The notes under the pieces were generated by a model. The model had not been told where the DNA came from and made no database searches. It saw only the letters and a program-made list of their open reading frames with translations. Of a stretch of DNA of 64,000 nt, positions 57,090 to 64,000 are shown in pieces (position 1 is the first letter of the stretch; each line of letters begins with the position of its first letter). The translations under genes and the position numbers were made by a program. The stretch is taken from contig OY740768.1 of NCBI GenBank assembly GCA_963513935.1, positions 248,001 through 312,000 on the forward strand, written 5' to 3'. Origin of the DNA: Aphrophora alni. Its lineage: Eukaryota; Arthropoda; Insecta; Hemiptera; Aphrophoridae.

Positions 57090-57310
57090 TGCACATAGTT
57101 AATGGACACCAAAACCTATTTTAGTACGTATTCAGTGGACCGCTACCTTTCCGGGGGGGGGCACAAGGAGTAAGTAGGAAATCTTAAACGAGAGCATAGG
57201 TCGAGTTGTACATCGAATTAAAGGCCTTTATGAGTAGAACACAATGCCGCAAACCCGATCTCAAAAGGTTCAGACTAGCTACAATAGCTTGGGTTTAAAG
57301 TTTATATTAC
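57090..57310 (+). repeat. Internal fragment of the 30.8-kb TIR family
   Basis: GGAAATCTTAAACGAGAGCA, ATCTCAAAAGGTTCA and GCTTGGGTTTAAAGTTT parallel 30.95-31.05 kb (GTAAATCTTAAATGAGAGAA, ATCTCAAAAGGTTCATCC, GATGGGATTTTAAGTTT). A 9-base G run lies at ~57153. Confidence 0.5.
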
Positions 57311-57368
57311 TGTAGTTACAACGTCAGGTAGAGGATATTGTTATAATGTTATTGTAGATTATGTATCA

Positions 57369-57401
57369 CTGAGGATGGCGACTTTGTCTTTGAAACGCGT
57401 T
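57369..57401 (+). ncRNA. Hammerhead-like motif, single copy
   Basis: CTGAGGA (57369-57375), T, GGCGAC-TTT-GTCTTT, GAAAC (57392-57396), then GC and GTT, which could serve as a two-pair helix III and cleavage triplet. It is nearly the same as the arms at 47.36-47.55 kb. Stem II is imperfect (GAC/GTC plus wobble and mismatch). Confidence 0.35.
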
Positions 57402-57904
57402 TAATTAGGTAAACGTAATGTTTATGAGATCTTGTCTTCCAGTTTTATTCTAACACAAGTCAAGCTCAATATTTATTTAGTATTTGGTATTATAATTTTA
57501 TGTTACTACGATATATATCACCTTTAGTTTCGCATTGATAGTTAAATCTTATTACAATTATTGAAGTTTTTTTTAATATTTGTAAATTTAAAAGAGAAAA
57601 ATTGCCATCACGTAGCAAAAGGAGCGGGCTGTAGATTTTACTCTCCTCTAATAAAACAAATATTGCTATTTTAAAATTGTAGAAACAGAAATTTCCTACA
57701 ATTTTAAAATCAAGTTCAATGGTAAGAATTTCTGCACTGCGTAACTGTGTAATTTTAACACAAAATCATAATCACTTCTTTATATAATGTTAATCACTTA
57801 AATGACGTTTTAAAATCAATTATTTGTCGATAGCAAATTACCACTAGTTACATTACAGAATAATACTTTGTACAAGGACAAACTGAATTAGTAGTGGGGG
57901 TATT
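57402..57904. other. Gene-free spacer
   Basis: TTTTAAAATTGTAGAAA and its near complement TTTCCTACAATTTTAAAA (57669-57710) form a small hairpin. Nothing else. Confidence 0.3.
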
Positions 57905-58165
57905 CCAAACGTGAGAAGAAGAATTCGAAAACCCGTTTATAGCTACTTTAAAAAAAAAAAAATCGATGGAAAAATTTCAGTTTTTCCTCACCCACTAGCT
58001 ATTTCTGTTGAGAATGTAAGCAGAGCAGATTTTCAACTGGAATTGTGCGATTTGCAGCCAGATAGTTTTTACCTGGGAAGAACCGAAATAGGATGTTCCC
58101 CAACTTGCAAAACTTAGACCTTATAATGGGCTCAAACATGAAAGTCAAAATATAGGTGTTCCCTG
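57905..58165 (+). pseudogene. hAT-superfamily transposase C-terminal relic (SCAND3/ZBED-like)
   Basis: The open frame at 57911-58117 reads KISVFPHPLAISVENV, then ADFQLELCDLQPDSF. This matches the FxxPFxxxVENVxxxLQMELxDLQxD segment near the C-terminus of hAT transposases and their domesticated relatives (SCAND3, ZBED, GTF2IRD2-like). In another frame just downstream, RMFPNLQNLDL corresponds to the FPNLQNLALKxxxxFGSTYxCEQ dimerisation region, which then decays. Only about 70 of several hundred residues remain, with at least one frameshift. The upstream lysine-rich run over an A tract is probably not part of the original. No flanking inverted repeats were found. Confidence 0.6.
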
Positions 58166-58850
58166 TTTGATAAGTCATTTACTCAGTTGATTTACTCAGT
58201 TGCTTCGTTAATCTTAATATTGATGCACCAACATCCCCAAACTTACCACTACACTTTGTTTTGTGCCTAAATTTGGATACGAAGTATTTTGTGATGCAGC
58301 CCTCACAACCGCAATTTTATTTATAGCGGCCCTAGGGCTACTCACTCCAAGTTGGACAGCCCTGTGTTATATAGTATTCATTTATTCTTTTGACGCGCCT
58401 TTAAATCGTCAATTTCCTTTATTATTTTTTTACTTGATAACGATAATTAACACATACATTCGAAAGGTCGTCTAATAATTTTTACAAACAGGAATGATTG
58501 TAAACAAATAAACTAAATCAACAATATGAACAACATTATAAAATAACAACAAAAGAAATCCCGATTTTAAAATGAAAACTAACTGAGCATATAGGGTAAC
58601 TTAGAAGAAATAAAACATAATAATATGTATAACAAAGTATAATAAAACAATGCCCTATGGGAAAACCATGAACCATGAGAAGAAAAGAAACCAAAGTCAT
58701 GGACATGTGCAGCCATGACATGTGCAGAGTAATTAAATAATATCCGTGAGAACTATAGCAATCTTCAGATAGTTAATTGTATAATTAGCATACTGGTCAA
58801 TTAACTTAGGTTATATGTACGAGTTAAGAATAGTCTACTGAACCATTTTA
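58166..58850. other. Gene-free spacer
   Basis: The frame 58263-58475 is hydrophobic but has no recognised motif. Confidence 0.3.
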
Positions 58851-59328
58851 TATACAGGGTAATTCCAAACTACGTTTCAAAATTTCAGGATATGTTTCCT
58901 CAGGTCAAAATAAGCAAAAAGATTCTACGAACATATGTTCTAAAATGCATAGTTTTCTGTTCGTCATTTTGTTTGTGTTTTTTACAAGAAAAAAGTGGAA
59001 ATATATTATATATTTAGCCCAAATTTGGAATAAATGTTTTTTATGTGACCTTTTATCATGGTACGAAAAACCAGGGGTTTCTTTTTACATACTTTCAAAA
59101 TGGCGGCCGTTTAAAATTTTTACTTTCAAACATATCAAAACCATTAAATTTACACAAATTTTAAACCGCCGGCATTTAGAAAACATGCTAAACAAACCCC
59201 TGGGTTTCAGTACAATTATATATAAAAGGTCACATCCAAAATATGTATACCAAATTTAAACTAGCTATCTAATTTATTTTCAAAAATATAATGTTTTTAA
59301 AAATCACAAAATGAGACGGCAGCGGCTT
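58851..59328. mobile_element. Foldback MITE of the 35.1-kb family, right end lost
   Basis: TATACAGGGTAATTCCAAAC starts the element; TTTCAGGATATGTTTCCTCA, CATATGTTCTAAAATGCATA and TTATGTGACCTTTTATCATG follow. The centre is CAAAATGGCGGCCGTTTAAA / TTTTAAACCGCCGGCATTT. The second half has ATATATAAAAGGTCACATC and AACTAGCTATCTAATTTATT. It stops near GAGACGGCAGCGGC without the CACCCTGTATA end. Confidence 0.75.
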
Positions 59329-60492
59329 TTTTTTGGAAATCACGGAGCATCAATTTGAAACTTTTCCAGATCTTGAAATTCTTCGAGTCCATAAAGTACT
59401 TTTGGAATGTTGTCTGTTTGTCATGAAGTGCTCAAAACACTAAACTGGCTTTGCTAGTGACAAACGTGTTTTCAGCGTAATTTTGTTTGTATTTCTGAAC
59501 CGAAATCATTCTGACTTGAGTACTTTTCTTAGATTATAGATTTAGTTTTAGTTTCCAACATGGCCCTAGGCTACGTTGGTGTTTAACACTTGATAATGAA
59601 AGTTGATTTATACTCTCGAAACTTCGTGTATTACTTCCTATATATACAAATGAAGCAAATATCCTGATTAAACTCTATTTGTTTCGTCTATTAAACTTCT
59701 TATCAATTTTTTTATTTTAATAACTCACCAATCGGTAGGTTGGAAAGAATACAACTAATGGGCCCTTAGAGGGTAATTTTAGTTTTGTTTTTCCCTCCAA
59801 AATGAAAATTTTAACAAACCTCCGGAGTTAACTAAAGGGTCAAGCGTGTGCTGAAACCACACGACTTAGGGTATACTACTTTTAAAACTCATAATAAGAT
59901 ATGCATTTCTCATTGTGTAGTTATTAACTTATATTCCTCGTATGAAAAAAAACTGTACTAAATGATTTCGCACTATAATTCAATTTATTTGTTTTAAGAT
60001 TTGTATGTCAAGCCGTGTTCAAGTTACAGACGCGTGAAATTGTGCCAAAAAATCTTATTAAAATCATAGCGACTACAGAGCAATGGCAGACTTCATACTT
60101 TATTCCAAAAACCATTTTTGAACTCAAGGGACCTGAAAATGGATACACCTGTGTGACATAACTAACTATATGGAAGGAATTAAAAAACATCAAATTTCAA
60201 ACATGAATTCTCTTTACTCCAGGTATTTTTAAATCAAAAATTATATATTATTTTATATATTATTAAATTTTATATAATTATTAAATTATATATTATATAA
60301 AAAGCTCAAATATAAATCAAATAATCTTATTTTGAATAAAAATAAAGAATAATTTTACTAGAACTAGAGTAGCCTATTGCTTTTTCCTAAAACGTAAAAA
60401 AGGTTATTCTTTTAATGAGAACAAATTTCAGCGCAAACTCGGGTAACTCAGTAACAAATTTGATGATCACTGTAAAACAACACTGATCCTAC
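59329..60492. other. Gene-free stretch
   Basis: TTTGTATGTCAAGCCGTGTT at 59999 is a short family C start. The minus-strand frame 60008-60193 is unassigned. Confidence 0.3.
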
Positions 60493-60552
60493 CTTTTCCT
60501 GTTCATCAACGGTCGCTTTAACCCTTCTCCTTACATGTTCCAGTAGTCCCAT
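60493..60552 (-). CDS. Candidate first coding exon (20 codons) of a minus-strand gene
   Basis: ATG at 60552 lies in a favourable context (gtgATGG), 12 bases after an in-frame TAG, so it is the first possible start. Twenty codons follow, beginning MGLLEHVRRRVKAT and ending DEQEK, basic then acidic. They stop at AAG with gtaggatc after it, a strong 5' splice donor (GT at 60492-60491) in phase 0. Without splicing the frame would end at about 60449. The leader upstream is G+C-rich and follows TATA-like boxes at 60667-60686. No family was recognised. Same strand and organisation as the 49.1-kb candidate, so the two may be alternative first exons or separate genes. Confidence 0.42.
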
Positions 60553-60690
60553 CACACACAACTATCCAGGAGACACTAAACGGAAAGGAACGGAAGAGGA
60601 TGCGTGTGGGCCTCATCACCGTGTGAGACTTCTTCAACACTGTGTTTACCACGCAGAACACAGGCTCTATATTTAAACTAATTATAGCAG
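60553..60690 (-). promoter_or_regulatory. Candidate promoter and leader for the 60.5-kb exon
   Basis: On the minus strand TATAATTAG (60686-60678) and TTTAAATATAG (60677-60667) could act as TATA boxes. A start around 60640-60655 (GTGTTCTGCG) would give a leader of roughly 100 bases containing CACACGGTGATGAGG and TTCCGTTCCGTTTAG, clearly richer in G+C than the flanks. Confidence 0.35.
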
Positions 60691-61084
60691 CGTTCATTTG
60701 TTACAATTTTGTTTTATCTGATGACCTTGAACAGTTCCTTTTGTTGTCTATTGTAACAGAAGATAAAAAACTTTGTTCGTAAATTTTATACTTCCTATAA
60801 TCTGCATGTGAAGGTGTTTTCGGAATGATGGCTGCTGTGCGACTGATTATATTTTGATTAAAATTGGTTGGTGTTACAAAGTGATAAAATAGGAAAACGA
60901 TGTTGCATTTGATGTTTCCCTCCATGGCGCCCGCCCTTGCAAGACTTTGCTTTCCTATGCTTCATTCTCTTCGTCCTTCAGGTCACATTAAAATCAATAA
61001 ATTAGGCTAATCTTGGATGTTTTAGACAATTACCTAGAACTAATCTTTTCAGTTATCCTCTAAGCTCCAGAAAGGATAAAGTAA
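60691..61084. other. Upstream flank of the candidate promoter
   Basis: A 74-codon minus-strand frame (60701-60925) lies here without recognisable motif. CTCTTCGTCCTTCAGG recurs in part at 55959, unexplained. Confidence 0.3.
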
Positions 61085-61393
61085 CCATTCCCTATTAAAA
61101 AACGAAAATATTTTGTCTCTTGTAAATATTTTGTAAAATTTACAATTTTTGAGATATCCGACGTTAAAAAGTTTAAATAGCCGCCATTTTGAAATGAGTA
61201 CAGAAAACTGTTCAATTATTTTTTTCTTAAATTGGGTCATCACAACACTATGTAGAATGCAAAATTTCAAATACCACTAAAGAGATATGAATTTGTTTTG
61301 TTAAAAACACAAAATGGTGGCTAGATAGAAAACTAAGTAATTTAGGAAATATGTTTATTGGTATTGGAAATATTTTTAGAAACACTTTGTATA
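61085..61393. mobile_element. Foldback MITE fragment with degenerate right end
   Basis: Centre ATAGCCGCCATTTTGAAATG, then ACAAAATGGTGGCTAGATAG, GAAAACTAAGTAATTTAGGA and the end GAAACACTTTGTATA, a changed CACCCTGTATA. The left part TTGTCTCTTGTAAATATTTT parallels 62.73 kb. Confidence 0.6.
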
Positions 61394-61414
61394 TTTAAAA
61401 GACTCCACTTGCTA

Positions 61415-61700
61415 CGCTCACTAACTATCACATTATCTTGGGAGGTAAAGTTTCGATACACTAGCTAGAGGAGGGGTGGGGATCCAGAATATAAATCCGC
61501 CAATTTTTACATAATGTAATTTGTTATAAGTTAAATAACACAAGAGATATAAACAAAAAACTAGATTTTTTTCAATTACAATAGTTTTATACGAGCAGAC
61601 TATACCACCCTATCTTAATTTTTCAGTCCGCTATCGGGTAAACGTAAAGATGACAACGACGACGGACGGTCGAAACGTGAAGATTGGTCAAAATGTTTAA
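61415..61700 (-). repeat. Dispersed repeat family E, reverse copy
   Basis: GTTATAAGTTAAATAACACA, AATAGTTTTATACGAGCAGA, CCGCTATCGGGTAAACG and GTCGAAACGTGAAGATTGG follow the order seen at 15.96-16.14 kb. Confidence 0.5.
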
Positions 61701-62704
61701 CGATTACGAAATTATACTGGATATTGACCTCTCATAAACTTCAATTTATGATTAGTTTATATTGCCAATAAACATCGTTTTATCCACGACAACTCATCCA
61801 GTGCATGCCGTGAAGATGTCAATTCTCTTATAATCGATACATCGAACGTCTTAACTGAAATAAAACATTTGTAGTCGTTGCGGCGTGTTAACAAATCTTA
61901 CCTTTGTGGGATTTATTGAAAGTTTTGTTATCATCATTACTTGACAAAAGAATATACAATAAAGACTCCTACCCTAGAGTACTCTAATAGCGTCAGAGTA
62001 AGATGAAAGACAGGGTTCTGATCCTAGATTACATGAACGTATTGCTGTGACCCCCTGACGGCTAAAGTCTAAAGTGTTACTCTTTTAACGACAAATAGGA
62101 AGATTTTGTATTATTTTAAGGTTGTTTAGATCAAAGGATTTCCAAATTTAACAACAAAAAATGTTAGTTAATTTTGAAATAAAAAACATTTTCTAATTCT
62201 GATAATTTTATCACAGAATCTTTTCAATTTAAAAATAAATGAATCATTGTAACTCTTTAATTACTAAGGAAAATAATTTTACCTTACGAAGGTTAGAAAG
62301 ATTTTCAACTTTCACGAAAAAAAAATAAACAAAAAGTGTGACAATAATTAACTGCTACGTCTGATGGACGCGTTCATTCAGTAATATTTTATATAGTTTA
62401 TAGAGAACCAATTTATTTTGTACTTTATTTAATGGAAATGGAAAATAATAAAGTAACGTGAATCTGTAGAAATAATCACTCTATCGACTAAACTTAGTCT
62501 CTCGAGTCGTACCACGACTGTAGTTAAGTGACTCATTGTATAGTAGTTGTATACTGATTGTGTAGAATGACTGATTGTATAATGTTTTTGGTGTATAGGG
62601 CTGAAATAATTCGTGTTGTTGACAATTAATTATCAAGCAAATAAATTTTTAGTTTTTGTAGATAACTAGGTTAGCTTTTGAGCTATAAAAACAAATTAAA
62701 AAAC
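61701..62704. other. Gene-free stretch
   Basis: No coding or repeat signal was recognised. Confidence 0.3.
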
Positions 62705-62996
62705 ACTCTGATCTTCATTATAATGGGAAAATATTTTGTTTCTTGTAAAGTTAAAAGTTTTGAGATTAGCGACGTTAAAAAATGTTAAACGACTGCAATT
62801 TTGAAAATATTTAAAGTAAAGTTTATGTTTTTGGTTCACGTGTAGGCCGTTATATTACAAATACATAAACAAAATTAAATCTCAATGTATTAACTATTTC
62901 CAAAGTTGTAACTGGGTTTTAAAAGACGAAAAGATTCCGGGCATGTTTTTATGATCTTGGAGATGCCGGGAAAACTTCGGTAAACACCCTGTATGT
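62705..62996. mobile_element. Foldback MITE, right half with intact terminus
   Basis: TTTGTTTCTTGTAAAGTTAA, centre GACTGCAATTTTGAAAATAT, and right end GAAAACTTCGGTAAACACCC followed by TGTATG. It is the same family as the 61.1-kb fragment. Confidence 0.55.
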
Positions 62997-63545
62997 ATAT
63001 CGTACTGATCATTAACCCAAGAAACAACAGCAATTAACGTTTATTGCTTCGAAAGTAACGGAAATTAATATTAAATATAGGCTACTCGTAGTCTCACTTA
63101 GGTAAGGTAAGTCGAAAGAAATATTAATGATTTAGCAAAGCGCGACGGAAATGTTGAGATTATTTCACTTTCCTTTACACGGGTTTGTCAAGATAAAGTT
63201 GGTTAAAGTACAACAAAAATATACATGTTTATATATAAAAGCATAACGATTTTAATCAATTTACCCCCAAAAACGCGTATACAAAGTTCAATAAGATAAT
63301 TAAAACTCACTGCAATTTAACTTCAAATCATTTTGCAGTCACGCCGTGTAATAAGAGGGGAGGGGGGATATCTAACACTTTAAATTTGTTTAAATTTAAT
63401 CTAAGAACATAAGACTAAATTAAAAATAATGATTTAAATACTTAAATTTCCAATTTTTCAATAAAACTTTTTAAGCAGAGTTTTACGTTTACCCAAGGAA
63501 TATACTTCCCACTATTGGCACAGTAATTATGAAATACCCTGTATG
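62997..63545. repeat. Family C start fragment and a further TIR end
   Basis: 63338-63400 has GCAGTCACGCCGTG, a G-rich GGGGAGGGGGG and ATATCTAACACTTTAAATTT, the 5' part of family C. GAAATACCCTGTATG at 63529-63543 looks like an eroded CACCCTGTATA end. Confidence 0.45.
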
Positions 63546-64000
63546 TAATATGAGACGAAACAAGTAACAAATAGCGTCAGAGTATGTTCTATGAATATGC
63601 CTGTTCATTTCCTCCATATCACTCGACTGCGGGGCAAAATGTCGGAAGCTGTATGATCCTATCTTACGTATGTCTGTCTGACACTTGTGGTTCGTCACTA
63701 ATGTATCCAGATTCCAAGAGGAAATTGAATGTCGGATGTGTGAAAAGAATTCATTTTTAGAATAAATGTAAAAACTGTTTATACAAATAGAGTAAAACAG
63801 GTATCTGGGATGTCGCCAGATTTATTCAAAGAAACAGATCAATAGATTTCAATCTTTATTATACACTCAAAATATAATTAAAATATAAAAATTTGATGAC
63901 GAAACAGATAGCAGCCGCGGGATTAAATAGAATTTGTTTTTCTCGTTTAAGGACGAAAAACCTCTGTTTCATAATCGTCTTACAGAAAAAGAAAAGAACA
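63546..64000. other. Gene-free stretch
   Basis: The minus-strand frame 63489-63698 crosses the transposon end and is not supported. Nothing else recognised. Confidence 0.3.

Noticed and set aside
59589..59628. Further hammerhead-like site (CTTGATAATG ... CTCGAAACTTCGTG)
   Set aside because: The first core half has an inserted T and an altered GA, the stem has a mismatch, and the outer helix does not pair.
62013..62024. GGGTTCTGATCC as a tRNA B box
   Set aside because: No A box at a proper distance and no cloverleaf could be folded by eye.

Overview
The window is eukaryotic, non-coding, strongly AT-rich DNA, almost certainly from an arthropod and probably an insect. Evidence: decayed non-LTR retrotransposon pieces of Jockey/R1-like type, insect-style mariner and hAT transposase relics, many short foldback elements, short interstitial (TTAGG)n telomere-type runs, and minisatellites. 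Nothing looks bacterial: there are no operons, ribosome binding sites or long unique open frames. The longest open frames are by-products of tandem repeats. The best reading is a long intron or intergenic region that has filled with transposon debris.

Layout. 1-9.4 kb: a rearranged LINE fragment (RT piece next to an inverted RNase H piece), a degenerate minisatellite (3.63-4.33 kb), a hammerhead-ribozyme-like motif (6.66 kb, minus strand), a 696-bp terminal-inverted-repeat element (7.99-8.68 kb) and a faint transposase N-terminal relic (9.3 kb). 9.4-20.5 kb: gene-poor DNA with dispersed repeats (called families B, C, D, E, F, G and H here). 21.0-30.3 kb: four unrelated tandem arrays close together, with units of 32, 89, 100 and 54 bp. 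30.8-37.8 kb: several elements ending in TATACAGGGTG/CACCCTGTATA, one of which (31.7-32.2 kb) still holds a recognisable DD34D/E mariner-type transposase relic on the minus strand. 40.3-41.5 kb: a foldback element directly followed by a Jockey-like RT relic. 47.4-48.9 kb: an inverted repeat carrying hammerhead-like motifs in both arms, then an old array of ~300-bp units. 49.1-49.5 kb and 60.5-60.7 kb, minus strand: two candidate promoter/first-exon units, each with a TATA-like box, a 5' leader, a good Kozak ATG, a short open frame and a canonical GT donor. 51.7-52.1 kb: a long inverted repeat next to another hammerhead-like motif. 54.1-55.1 kb: a LINE RNase H relic interrupted by a ~300-bp MITE. 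56.4-57.0 kb: a foldback element interrupted by a 308-bp hAT-like MITE with matching target-site duplications. 57.9-58.2 kb: a hAT transposase C-terminal relic.

How it fits together. Most repeats with CACCCTGTATA ends look like non-autonomous derivatives of the mariner family whose relic survives at 31.7-32.2 kb. Many carry AAAATGGCGGC-type cores. The most interesting signal is a set of loci sharing the pattern CTGANGA-T-stem-GAAAC, where the stem sequence differs between loci but stays self-complementary. This is what is expected of hammerhead ribozymes spread by Penelope-like or retrozyme-like elements. The two candidate first exons both point toward lower coordinates, so much of the window could be first-intron sequence of one or two minus-strand genes. 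No downstream exon was recognised.
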